A stretch of 64,000 nucleotides of DNA from Kribbella caucasensis (lineage in GTDB: Bacteria; Actinomycetota; Actinomycetes; Propionibacteriales; Kribbellaceae). How positions within the stretch are numbered: the stretch's first letter is position 1; each line of letters opens with the position of its first letter. The translations under genes and the position numbers were made by a program. The notes below the pieces were generated by a model. It was not told where the DNA came from. It saw only the letters and a list, made by a program, of their open reading frames with translations, and did no database searches. The DNA lies in assembly GCF_004361855.1 (NCBI RefSeq), contig NZ_SNWQ01000010.1:240083-304082 (forward strand). The letters are read 5' to 3'. This document shows, piece after piece, positions 1-8,125 of this stretch.

Positions 1-35
1 TCGCGGCCTTCATCCCGGAGCTCGGCAGGGCCTGA
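1..35 (+). CDS. possible 3' end of a gene cut by the window edge
   Basis: Ten sense codons, ending in AFIPELGRA, run from base 3 to a TGA at 33-35. They could be the C-terminus of a plus-strand gene that starts before the window. The piece is too short to assign to a family, and the following hundred bases hold nothing I recognise before the convergent desaturase gene ends. Confidence 0.25.
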   Translation, partial: AAFIPELGRA

Positions 36-143
36 CGTGCGGTGTCGTGTCAGCACTCGTCGGGGCGGGGCGCTGGATAAGTTGCGTCGAGCAACTTTCC
101 AGCCTGGTTCTGGTACGGTCGCGGATGGCTGGAGCTCATCAAG

Positions 144-1085
144 TCAAGCGGCGGCCGCGCGCTTTTTCTCGAGGCGTTCGTGGTCTGGCCATTTGACGTC
201 GTACGCCAAGCCAAGCCGTTCGAATCGCTTGATGAACCAGGCGTTGACGTCGGCCTGGCCTTTGAGTACACCGTGGCGTGCGCAAGTGGGGTCGGCGTGG
301 TGGAGGTTGTGCCATGACTCGCCCTGACTCAGGATGGCAAGCCACCAGACGTTTCCCGATCGGTCGCGGGCGTCGAAGGGTTTCTCGCCGGTGACATGAC
401 AGATCGAGTTGATCGAGAATGTGACGTGGTGCATCAGGGCGATGCGGACCAGAGTGCCCCAGAAGAATCCGGTAGCGGCACCGTGCCACGACCTGTCCCA
501 AAGCCCGCCGATGAGCGCCGGTGCTAGCAAAGAGACCGCCGCCAATCCACGGAAATGCCGCGAAATCCAAACCATGTCGCGGTCGTTCAGGAGGTCTGGG
601 GCGTAGTGCTTCGGGTCAGCGCGATCCTCGCCCCAGAGCACCCACCCGACGTGGGCGAAAATGAACCCCTTGGTCACCGCCCAAGCGGTGGTGCCGTAGC
701 GCCAGGGCGAGTGTGGATCTCCATCTCGATCGGAGAACTTGTGGTGTTTGCGGTGGTCGGCCACCCAGCGGATGACGGGTCCTTCAAGCGCCATACTGCC
801 GGCGATTGCGAGTCCGATCTTGAGGCCACGCTTGCTCTTGAAGGAGCCGTGGGTGAAGCCTCGGTGGTAACCGGCGCCTATGCCGGTGGCGGTGATCACG
901 TAGAACACGACCAGGAGGACGATGTCGCGCCAGCCGATCCAGCCGCCCCAGGCGAAGAAGATCCCTGGCAGTAGCGCGAGAGTAGGCACGACGATGAAAA
1001 CCCAGATGAGCCCACGCTCGAGCTTGCCACCAACGGGTTGGAATTCGCCCGGAGGCGAATTATCGGAATCTGCTGTTGAAGTCAT
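144..1085 (-). CDS. acyl-CoA/fatty acid delta-9-type desaturase
   Basis: This 313-residue integral membrane desaturase should put a cis double bond into an acyl-CoA or acyl-lipid chain, using a di-iron centre, O2 and electrons from a ferredoxin or cytochrome. The three histidine boxes are intact: HRGFTH at residues 74-79, HRKHH at 111-115 and HNLHH at 259-263. Hydrophobic stretches lie near residues 25-70 and 180-220, as expected for four membrane passes. The length is usual for the bacterial stearoyl-CoA desaturase family, and no cytochrome b5 domain is fused. It stands alone, so its redox partner must be encoded elsewhere. The family call is firm; the substrate and regiochemistry are inferred. 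Confidence 0.9.
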   Translation of the reverse strand: MTSTADSDNSPPGEFQPVGGKLERGLIWVFIVVPTLALLPGIFFAWGGWIGWRDIVLLVVFYVITATGIGAGYHRGFTHGSFKSKRGLKIGLAIAGSMALEGPVIRWVADHRKHHKFSDRDGDPHSPWRYGTTAWAVTKGFIFAHVGWVLWGEDRADPKHYAPDLLNDRDMVWISRHFRGLAAVSLLAPALIGGLWDRSWHGAATGFFWGTLVRIALMHHVTFSINSICHVTGEKPFDARDRSGNVWWLAILSQGESWHNLHHADPTCARHGVLKGQADVNAWFIKRFERLGLAYDVKWPDHERLEKKRAAAA

Positions 1086-1360
1086 GGTCCACTCCTAGAC
1101 GTTGGTCTCCTTGGACCGACACCCGAGCACGGGTGGGGCCGGTGAGCCGCCTCTTGGGTGGCCCCGGCGTGTCGCTTCTGAAGGCCGAAGCGTCGACGTC
1201 TCGGTCGGCCCGGGCGGACCGGCGCATATCCACCAGGTGCCCCGATGCACGATCATCCACTCGCGGCTCCGCGCGGGTTCGGCCGATCTAGCCGGGTGGT
1301 TAACCGGTTCCTTGAATTTCCGTGCCACGTCATGCAGTTCACGACGGGAGGGTTTCACCA

Positions 1361-1463
1361 GCGGCCGTCCGGCAGCGAGCGGCCGCCGTGGGTTCGGTGC
1401 CTCGCGCAACCACTTCACGAACTCGCCCACATCCAGCCGCTCCGCTCGCTCCCGCTGCCCCAT
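1361..1463 (-). pseudogene. possible tyrosine recombinase N-terminal relic in the 1086-1547 gap
   Basis: The 460-base gap between the desaturase and the next membrane protein has no convincing gene. One minus-strand stretch reads RAERLDVGEFVKWLREAPN followed by RRPLAAGRP. This resembles the SAM-like N-terminal arm of actinobacterial phage integrases, where a conserved FVxWLR segment is followed by APNP. After about 35 residues the resemblance stops and no catalytic domain follows. The call is weak and rests on a remembered family pattern only. Confidence 0.25.
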
Positions 1464-1547
1464 CCGCGGTGCAGGACCGCCTGCTGGCACCCGCACTCCC
1501 TTCCGCGCTCGCAGCCGCCCCCCACGATCAACAGCAAGGTCGCCGCG

Positions 1548-2270
1548 CTACGCCATTTTACGGGTTCCACCGGCGCTGGTGGTCGCGCGTCGGCGGAGCA
1601 GGCATATACCCATGCTGACCATGAACACGAAGAAGCCGATGAAGCCGAGGAAGGAGATGCCGCTGATCACATCCGACACGGGACTGAGCAATCCGAGCCA
1701 TCCGGCGAAAGCTGCGACGAATAGGCCAAGCCATCCGATCCACCGCGGCAGCGCTCGCGTCGTGAAAATCGCCAGCGCGTAGAGCGGTAGCGCCACACCC
1801 CAGCCTAGGAAGTTGCCCGCAGCATTGGTGACAGCGGCAATCGAGGCAAAGGTCTCGAACACGCCGCCCAGACTCGACTGAGTGGCGGGGGCGGCGTCGG
1901 TGTACGCCGGCACCAACTCGTAGGCCAACGCGATGGGAACCAGGTGGGAGACGGTCACCAGCGTCATGCCGACAGCGCCCAGGACCGGTGCCAGCACGAG
2001 CATCTGGCCGGCGTCCCGCAGGACGTCGTAGAACGCCACGAATGCCACGATCGCCAGAAACCCCATCAGGACGATGAGCCATGCACCCGCGAAAAAGAGC
2101 CCGCTGGCGCCGTCCACATCCGTGATCCAGGAGCGGCCCTGCTGGCCGGTGTCCGGGATGAGAGTGTCGACCCCGCTGATCCCCATGGCGACGGCCCCCA
2201 GCACGAAACAGAACGAGGTGGAGATCGCACAGACGGCCCCGATCGAGGAAAGGCGCACGGACTGAAGCAT
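1548..2270 (-). CDS. multi-pass membrane protein of unknown function
   Basis: This 240-residue protein has about six hydrophobic segments, roughly at residues 8-32, 55-80, 90-115, 140-165, 172-195 and 200-225, with a short basic tail ending in RRRATTSAGG. The overall look is like DUF4386-type or related actinobacterial integral membrane proteins, but I recognise no catalytic motif. The ATG at 2270 follows a short purine-rich stretch and gives a first helix at the extreme N-terminus. Its neighbours give no functional hint. Membrane location is safe; the family is not. Confidence 0.7.
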   Translation of the reverse strand: MLQSVRLSSIGAVCAISTSFCFVLGAVAMGISGVDTLIPDTGQQGRSWITDVDGASGLFFAGAWLIVLMGFLAIVAFVAFYDVLRDAGQMLVLAPVLGAVGMTLVTVSHLVPIALAYELVPAYTDAAPATQSSLGGVFETFASIAAVTNAAGNFLGWGVALPLYALAIFTTRALPRWIGWLGLFVAAFAGWLGLLSPVSDVISGISFLGFIGFFVFMVSMGICLLRRRATTSAGGTRKMA

Positions 2271-2584
2271 GGGTCCCCCTTTGCTGCTGTTATGAGGCTG
2301 CGCCGCGCGATGCCTAACGTCAATAGCCGCACCCGGACCGCGAGATTGCGAGTCGTGCCCTCACCTCGCCAGGCGGATTCCAACGCCATTGGCCGTGAGA
2401 ACACGCCTGCCATGCGGTTGCACACCACCGACACGGGTGCCCGTTACAACATCGGCGTACGGGTTCTGATATCGCCCACCTCCTACCCCCACGTCGGATT
2501 CGCCGTCATGGTGATGACCGCTAGCCTGACTACTCGCAAATGGACGCGGCGGATCGGATACGGTCCGGCCGGACAGTCGGTACT

Positions 2585-3655
2585 GTGCGGCCGATACGGA
2601 TCTTGTTCACGTTCAGCGGGGGTAGCGGGCATTTCCGGCCCCTGGTTCCAGTTGCTCGCGCGGTCGAGGCTGCTGGGCACACCGTCGCGGTCGCCGGGTC
2701 GGGCAAGGTCAGGCCGAGCTTCGAAGCGGCTGGGTTCACGGCCTTCGCCACCAGCGGGCCGCGGCCGAGTGGTGCGCCGGCTCCGGCTCCGGAGCGGCTG
2801 GTGAAGGTCGACCCTGCGGCGGAGTAGCGGCACTTCAGCGAGACCTTCGCGCGGCGTGGAGCACGTCGGCACGCGGCTGCCGGGCTCGAGATCGCCAGCC
2901 GGTGGAAGCCCGATGTGATCGTGCGCGATGAGGTCGATTTCGGCGCCGCGATCGCCGCCGAACGGCTCGGTGTTCCCTGTCCGAGCGTGCTCGTCCTCGC
3001 GGCCGGATCGCTGCTGCGCAAGGAGCTCATCGCGGAACCGTTGGCGGAGTTGCGGGCCGAGTACGGCCTGCCCTCGGATCCCGGGCTCGCCATGCTCGAC
3101 CGGGATCTGGTCCTGACTCCGTTCCCGCCGAGCTTCCGGAGCCCGGGATTCCCGTTGCCTGCGAGTGCGTTCTCCTACCGGCCCGCGGACGTCGTACCGG
3201 CCCTGGTCAGGTCGAAGACCCCGACCGTCTACTTCACGTTGGGGACGGTGTTCCAGCCGGACGCCGACGACTTGTTCTCGCGGGTGCTCGCGGGTCTGCG
3301 GACGGTGCCCGCGAAGGTGATCGTGACAGTGGGCGAGCGCAATGATCCCGCGGCGCTGGGACCGCAGCCTGACCACGTCCGAGTCGAGCGGTTCATCCCG
3401 CAGGAGGAACTGCTGCCGTACTGCGATCTGGTCGTCTCGCACGGCGGCTCCGGCAGTCTCCTCGGAGCCCTCGCGCACGGTCTGCCGTCCGTGCTGCTGC
3501 CCCTCGGCGCCGATCAGCCGCACAATGCTCAGCGCTGCGTCGAACTCGGCCTCGGCCAAATGCACGACGCGGCGACCGTCACCCCGGACGAGGTCGCCGC
3601 GACGGTTTCGGCCGTGCTCGCCGACCAGAACTACCGCCACGCAGCCGAGCGCTGG
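2585..3655 (+). pseudogene. UGT/MGT-type glycosyltransferase broken by an in-frame TAG and a lost C-terminus
   Basis: Read through, this is a GT1-family glycosyltransferase of the kind that glycosylates macrolides or other lipophilic acceptors with a nucleotide sugar. The N-terminal FTFSGGSGHFRPLVPVARA acceptor-domain start is clear, as is the donor-binding region near 3400-3530 with SHGGSGSLLGALAHGLPSV and LPLGADQPHNAQRC. A TAG at 2825-2827 stops translation after about 80 residues, and the same frame resumes at once with RHFSETFARRG. After AAER near 3651 the expected last helix is lost and the frame becomes unrelated. GTG 2585 is preferred because family members begin about there. I call it a dead gene. 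Confidence 0.75.
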
Positions 3656-4209
3656 CGATGTTCGGGACCACGGAACCCACCTCCGGACGGATGCTCCCAG
3701 GGCTGTCCGGTCGCCCGCGCACATTATCGAGTCCGCTTCGCTGTGTCCAACGCCACGAACAGCGGTGAGGCGACCGTTCTACCCCCCGCAGGTATTCGAC
3801 CGATTGAGCGATCGCAACGGAGCGATCCTCGACCTCATTTGCGTCGGGGACGTGGTCGGACTACGAGCCGGTCTTTTGCCAACGCGGACGGCGACTACCG
3901 CGATCCGGCCAACGTACGGCGGGATCCGAGGAGGCGCGATCACCGATCGGTAGCGAGGCGCTCGCGTCCGGTTGGAGATGCCCGCCGTCGGCCCGTTGCT
4001 CGACCTGTACCACGTCGCTGGTAGCGACCGAGCCGAACTGATGGGCGTCGCCACACAGGCCGCCAGAGGAAGTCAGGCCGACCGCGGACCTCGAGGAGGC
4101 CCGGGAGTGGCATGTTGTGGCGGAAATCCCTCGCGATGTCTGATCGCGGTGCGTGCCGGTTCGGGCACCTGAAATCACCGCGGCATTATGTCAACTTCGG
4201 TTCGCGGGA
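3656..4209. other. non-coding or decayed stretch
   Basis: About 550 bases between the broken glycosyltransferase and the AMIN-like gene hold only short overlapping open frames without recognisable domains. Short protein-like runs such as EVFDRLSDRNGAILDL-type text near 3800 and LLDLYHVAGSDRAELMGV near 4000 hint at old coding sequence, but nothing can be assigned. No hairpin or repeat stood out. Confidence 0.4.
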
Positions 4210-4243
4210 GTGCATCTAAGAGGTGTCTCTAAGGGGGGACCAA
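4210..4243 (+). promoter_or_regulatory. upstream box GTGCATCTAAG plus strong RBS, first copy
   Basis: GTGCATCTAAG at 4210-4220 is repeated exactly at 4933-4943, each time about 22 bases before a GTG start. A strong ribosome site, AAGGGGGG, lies at 4231-4238. Conservation of the box in both copies of a duplicated gene suggests that it contributes to the promoter or start region; the -10-like reading is inference. Confidence 0.5.
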
Positions 4244-4834
4244 GTGAAATCCATTCACACCATCAAAACCATCCGAAGACCGATCCGTACCGCATTCGCC
4301 GTCCTCGCGGTCGCCGCAGTCCCGGTGGGCGCGGTCGCTGTGCCGGCGGTCGCCGGCGCCAACGCTGCGGCGAGCTCCAGCACCACCTGCCCGACCGGCT
4401 GGGGTTCGTTGCCTGAGGCAAACACCCGGGTCAGCACCGCGACGCTGGAGGCGGTCCGGACCGGTCGGCATGCCTGCTTCGACCGCGTGGTGTTCGACAT
4501 CGCGGGCAAGCCGCCCGGCTACACCGCGCGGTACGTGTCGAACGTCTTCCGCCCGGGGGCGGGCCATCTCGTCCCGCTCCGTGGTGGCGCAAAGCTGGAG
4601 ATCATGCTGGGCGTCCGCGAGTTCGACGAGGCCGGCCACTGGGCCTTCCAGCCTACGCACGAATCAAGTGTGACCGGTTACCGGACCTTCCGGCAGGTCG
4701 AGTACGCCGGCAGCACCGAGGGCGCCGCCTGGATCGGGCTCGGACTCCGCGCCCGCCTGCCGTTCCGCGTCTTCACCCTCGCAGGTCCGGGCGCCGGCAG
4801 CCGGATCGTGGTGGATGTCGCCCATCGCTGGTAA
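4244..4834 (+). CDS. secreted AMIN-like domain protein
   Basis: This 196-residue exported protein has a signal peptide of about 42 residues: a basic start MKSIHTIKTIRRPIRT, a hydrophobic AVLAVAAVPVGAVAVPAVAG core, and cleavage near ANAA. The mature part matches the actinobacterial AMIN-like domain, with the segments CFDRVVFDIAG, YTARYVSNV, ARLPFRVFTL and a final VVDVAHRW. Such domains are thought to bind cell-envelope glycans; no enzyme activity is known to me. GTG 4244 is chosen over an upstream GTG because it has the strong RBS and matches the start of the decayed second copy downstream. A perfect hairpin terminator follows. Confidence 0.85.
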   Translation: MKSIHTIKTIRRPIRTAFAVLAVAAVPVGAVAVPAVAGANAAASSSTTCPTGWGSLPEANTRVSTATLEAVRTGRHACFDRVVFDIAGKPPGYTARYVSNVFRPGAGHLVPLRGGAKLEIMLGVREFDEAGHWAFQPTHESSVTGYRTFRQVEYAGSTEGAAWIGLGLRARLPFRVFTLAGPGAGSRIVVDVAHRW

Positions 4835-4842
4835 AACGGCCG

Positions 4843-4874
4843 CTGGACCTGCCGCCTCTCGGCGGCAGGTCCAG
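4843..4874 (+). terminator. perfect 14-bp hairpin after the AMIN-like gene
   Basis: CTGGACCTGCCGCC at 4843-4856 pairs exactly with its complement at 4861-4874 around a TCTC loop, beginning nine bases after the stop codon. There is no clean U-run, but hairpins of this kind commonly end transcription in actinomycetes. Confidence 0.8.
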
Positions 4875-4932
4875 ACTCATTTCGCCTCGGGGCCAGTACG
4901 ACTGGGCGGATCGATAACTTTGATCTCCCCGG

Positions 4933-4964
4933 GTGCATCTAAGCAAGTGTCCTGAGGGGGCACC
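4933..4964 (+). promoter_or_regulatory. upstream box GTGCATCTAAG plus RBS, second copy
   Basis: This is the second exact copy of the 11-base box, followed by a GAGGGGG ribosome site at 4954-4960 and a GTG start. Its spacing is like that of the first copy, so the promoter of the duplicate survives although the gene it served is broken. Confidence 0.5.
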
Positions 4965-5120
4965 GTGAAATCCTTTCACACCACCCGTTCTGTCAATCTC
5001 CGTCTACCGATCCGCACGGCGTGCGCGCAATTGTCCCAGTCGTCGCCGTACCGGTGGGAGCGGTTGCTCTCCCGGCGATCGTCGGCGCCAACTCTGCGGC
5101 GAACCGCTTCTACCTGCCGC
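4965..5120 (+). pseudogene. frameshifted, truncated second copy of the AMIN-like signal-peptide region
   Basis: The DNA from 4931 to about 5115 is a diverged tandem duplicate of 4208 to about 4385. It begins MKSFHTTRSV, like MKSIHTIKTI in the first copy, then LPIRTA. Near 5015-5025 the frame shifts; the signal-peptide text VPVVAVPVGAVALPAIVGAN continues in another frame from 5021. The mature AMIN-like domain is absent, and the sequence ends before the acetyltransferase gene. It is a dead remnant of a local duplication. Confidence 0.7.
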
Positions 5121-5254
5121 GCGCGGGACCTCTGGATGCAACTGCCGGTTCGCGGAAGGGGCCGGCGATGAAACGCCGTTCGTTCGTTGGCGGTGCGGTG
5201 CAATGTCAAGCCGCCGGCCCTTCCGCGGCAATGCGTACAGGTGCACGCTGAATC

Positions 5255-6241
5255 ATGAAGACCATCGCTGGACTGCCCGACGGTTACACCGTCCGTTCGC
5301 CGGAGCCGACCGATGCCGAGGCACTGTTCGACATGCTCGCGGCCTACAACAAGGCGGTGGTCGGGTTCGCCGACACCACGTTGGAGGAAGTCGCCTACTG
5401 CATAGACAGGCCCGGCTTCGACCGCTCGACCGACGGCTGGCTGGTGCTCGCCGCGGACGGCCGGCCGGCCGGGTATGCGACCACGCTCGGCATCGGTGAC
5501 CGTCAGCTGATCAACATCGAAGTGGCGTCGCAGGACCCAGAGGTCGCCGCCTGGCTGGTCGATCGGACGATGCAGCGCGCCCGGGAGATGGGACGCGAGC
5601 GTGGCCATGCCGAGGTCACCGTCGACGCGTTCGTGTACCGGGCCGACGAGTCGCTGCGCGCGCAGTTGTCCGACCACGACTTCACCACTGGTACGACGTA
5701 CCACCGGATGCGGATCGACCACACCGGCCCGGCTGCCACCCCGGACGGACCCGCGGGCGTCGTGGTCCGCCGCGGTGCCTTCGACGAGGCCGCCCGCCGG
5801 GCCGCACACGAGGCCATCAACGAGTGCTTCCGCGGCCAGTTCGGCTGGGTCGAAACCCCACGCGAGGAGTGGCTCGAGGCGCACGAGGGTCTGCCCATCT
5901 TCGAGTGGTCCCAGCTCACGCTGCTCGAGGTTGATGGCCGGGCGGTCGCGGTCCGCGTGTGCAACGACGGGTACGTCGAGACCGAGAATTGCGGTCACAT
6001 CGGCATGCTCGGCGTGGTCGAGGAGTTCCGGGGGCGTGGTCTGGCGAAGTTCCTGCTGCGCGACGCCTTCGCCCTCGACGCAGCCACCGGCCGGGCCGGC
6101 ACGATCCTGCATGTCGATACGAACAACCCGACGCCGGCCCTCGGCCTGTACCTGTCGGTCGGCATGAACGCCACCGTCGTCTTCGACGGCTGGCGCCGCG
6201 TCGTCCCCGTCACCTGGCTCCCGGGCCGCATGCCCCGCTGA
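5255..6241 (+). CDS. two-domain GNAT N-acetyltransferase
   Basis: This 328-residue protein is built from two tandem GNAT folds, like mycothiol synthase (MshD) and related actinobacterial acetyltransferases. The first half (residues about 9-150) is degenerate. The second half keeps the acetyl-CoA pyrophosphate-binding signature in IGMLGVVEEFRGRGLAKFLL near residue 250, followed by NNPTPALGLYLSVGM, the usual C-terminal motif. An ATG at 5255 opens the frame but only a weak ribosome site precedes it. The acceptor is unknown; it is probably a small amine or thiol cofactor. It stands alone between two decayed genes. Confidence 0.85.
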   Translation: MKTIAGLPDGYTVRSPEPTDAEALFDMLAAYNKAVVGFADTTLEEVAYCIDRPGFDRSTDGWLVLAADGRPAGYATTLGIGDRQLINIEVASQDPEVAAWLVDRTMQRAREMGRERGHAEVTVDAFVYRADESLRAQLSDHDFTTGTTYHRMRIDHTGPAATPDGPAGVVVRRGAFDEAARRAAHEAINECFRGQFGWVETPREEWLEAHEGLPIFEWSQLTLLEVDGRAVAVRVCNDGYVETENCGHIGMLGVVEEFRGRGLAKFLLRDAFALDAATGRAGTILHVDTNNPTPALGLYLSVGMNATVVFDGWRRVVPVTWLPGRMPR

Positions 6242-6342
6242 CTCCGGACCTCCCGAGCGGTGTCGCGGATACCACCAGGAAGGCCCAGATGCGACAGCGC
6301 ACGACGGTTTCCAACGCCCGATGAAAGGTGAAGCACCGCGCC

Positions 6343-6653
6343 ATGGAGGAAGCAGTCGTCGGCGGGGTACTCGGCCCGATCGACCGCTTCGACGACGTCG
6401 TTGTCGACGAACTGGTCGACCGGATCCGGTCCATCGTGGCCGGTACCGCGGCGGCGCAAGGAGTCGAGGCGGAGGCCGGGGTGATGGGCCAGTCCGCGAC
6501 TCTCACACGTCCAGGGGCCGCGGCGGTCAGGGCGCGTACATCATGATCGGCGCGTCGAGTCCCGGGCCCCACCACAGTGCGACCTTCGACCTCGCCGAGG
6601 ACGCCATCGCCATCGGCATCTACACCCTGGAAGCCCTGATCCGCTCCAACTGA
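6343..6653 (+). pseudogene. relic of an M20-family amidohydrolase/peptidase
   Basis: Two pieces in different frames together look like the end of an M20 amidohydrolase. In frame 1, from about 6390, DELVDRIRSIVAGTAAAQG resembles the segment after the dimerisation domain. In frame 3, from about 6534, MIGASSPGPHHSATFDLAED followed by AIAIGIYTLEALI resembles the conserved C-terminus with its metal-ligand histidine. The two are joined by a frameshift and most of the catalytic domain is missing. The M20 call comes from the C-terminal motif only. Confidence 0.45.
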
Positions 6654-6967
6654 CGAGTTCCTGGTAGGCGATTCCGGCGGAAGAACCGACCGGTGGCAGG
6701 AGACAAGGTGAACGGACTTGTCGGTCGCGTTGCATGCGGGGCTGCAGGCTTCTCGTTCGCATCCCGTGACCGCATACGCAGCGGACCTCGCCTTGGTCGC
6801 ACCACAGTCCGGGGCGACCTGAGCCCATCGGCACCGGACCGCAATTCCAGGAGTCCGGGACTAACCGTTCCGGGTTCGTGCCCGTCCGATGTACGGCGAC
6901 ACTGGTGCTGTGAACACGCAGTGGAGTGTGAATGGCGGACCGCCGCCGCGAGCCCAGAAATGAGAAA
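6654..6967. other. no gene seen
   Basis: This stretch between the M20 relic and the tRNA-like repeat has no frame with recognisable content and no clear hairpin or promoter. Confidence 0.4.
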
Positions 6968-7055
6968 GGGTTCATATCCCTAGGGACATGAACCCCCACG
7001 TGTCCGAGGAGGGACACGCACCCTAACCACACGCATCGCACTCAACGTCTGAGCG
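6968..7055 (-). repeat. tRNA-Leu-like repeat, copy A
   Basis: On the minus strand this holds a long variable-arm hairpin (GTGTCC, six-base loop, GGACAC) followed by a T-arm-like GTGGGGGTTCATGTCCC. That is the layout of the 3' half of a tRNA-Leu. The preceding anticodon-like stem pairs poorly and no matching 5' acceptor half exists, so it is not a working tRNA. About nine tenths of the bases match copy C at 41023-41109. Its downstream part also matches copy B near 9787-9822. Confidence 0.6.
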
Positions 7056-7114
7056 GGCGACGCATGTGCCGGTGGTTTGTGCCCCGGGTCGCGCTCGGGT
7101 CAGCTCGCGGGTGG

Positions 7115-7170
7115 TCAGGTCTCGGGGACGGTGACGGTGGTTCGGTCTTGTACTTCCAGGACGACGGACT
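7115..7170 (-). pseudogene. relic of the 3' end of a FadR/GntR gene
   Basis: The minus strand encodes LEVQDRTTVTVPET and a stop, almost identical to the last residues LEVEDRTTVTVPET of the intact regulator ending at 9887. Homology continues past the stop for about 100 bases into repeat copy A. The rest of the gene is absent. This is the leftover of a segmental duplication or deletion. Confidence 0.7.
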
Positions 7171-7346
7171 GGTCGAGCTCGACGTGTACTGGGTACAAGT
7201 GGCGGGTGTCGATCCGCAGTGGTGGTGGGCGAAGTCGCCGAGAGGGTCCGCTTCCTTCAGGTTAAGGATGGGCCGGGGCTGCGGTCCTCGACGTGATCCG
7301 TCAGTCGGACGGTGGGGCGTAGGCCGCGGCTTGGTGGGGGTGTGGG

Positions 7347-8027
7347 TCAGTCGCGAGATGGTGGGGTCCGGGTCAGGCGGATCATGGCGCGGTACAGGGC
7401 TCGGGGTGCTGGGGCGGGTGGTAGCTCCTCGGATCGGGCCGGGTTGGCGGCGTACGACTGGAGCATGTAGGCGACCAGGCGTCGCCAGGTGTCGCGGGCG
7501 GCGTCGCCGGTGGCGGTGATGACGCCGGCGTTGGCCATCAGCAGGACCGGCAGGTCCTCGGGGGAGAAGTCTGGACGCAGTTGTCCGCTGTCCTTGGCAT
7601 GGGCGATCAGTTCGAGCCATCCGTGGTAGGCCGTGGTGCGTTTGGCCTCCAGCGCCTTGGCGGTGGGAAAAGTCAGGGTGAGCAGGTCGGCGAAGCCGCG
7701 GTCGGCCGCCTGCATGGCGCAGATGCGCTCGATGTAGGTGGTGAAGCCGTGCCAGGGGTCGGGGTCGGCGAGCGCCTCGGTGATGGCGTCCACGTAGGCG
7801 TCCATTCGGTCGGCGAAGACGGCTCCGATGAGGTCCTCGCGGGTGGGGAAGCGCCGGTAGAGGGTGGCGATGCCGACCCCGGCCCGGCGGGCGATCACCG
7901 TCATCGGCACCTCGAGGCCCTGCTCGCAGAAGACACTCCGCGCCGCCGAGAGCACCCGCTCGCGGTTGCGTTCGGCATCGGTGCGCAGCGATTGCCGCGC
8001 GTCGTCGGGAGTCGCGGGCGGTGTCAT
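7347..8027 (-). CDS. TetR/AcrR-family transcriptional regulator
   Basis: A 226-residue repressor. Residues about 16-65 form the DNA-binding domain, with AARSVFCEQGLEVPMTVIA, RRAGVGIATLYRRFPTREDL and the following helix typical of TetR. The C-terminal ligand domain resembles the SbtR-like group often seen next to oxidoreductases. It is divergent from the MDR reductase gene at 8126 with a 98-base shared control region, so it probably represses that gene and itself. The ligand is unknown, perhaps an electrophile or quinone-like compound handled by the neighbouring enzymes. Confidence 0.9.
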   Translation of the reverse strand: MTPPATPDDARQSLRTDAERNRERVLSAARSVFCEQGLEVPMTVIARRAGVGIATLYRRFPTREDLIGAVFADRMDAYVDAITEALADPDPWHGFTTYIERICAMQAADRGFADLLTLTFPTAKALEAKRTTAYHGWLELIAHAKDSGQLRPDFSPEDLPVLLMANAGVITATGDAARDTWRRLVAYMLQSYAANPARSEELPPAPAPRALYRAMIRLTRTPPSRD

Positions 8028-8045
8028 GTCGCCATCCTAGCCAAC

Positions 8046-8061
8046 TGGAATACCCCGTCCA
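8046..8061. promoter_or_regulatory. candidate TetR operator
   Basis: TGGAATACCCCGTCCA, an interrupted inverted repeat (TGGA/TCCA), lies between the divergent TetR and MDR genes. Its position suits an operator for the TetR protein. The arms are short, so support is modest. Confidence 0.35.
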
Positions 8062-8125
8062 ATTCGGCTGCTAAGGTAGAGGGAGGAATCGGAAAACCCC
8101 ATCCACTTCGTCGAGGAGAGCTTTC

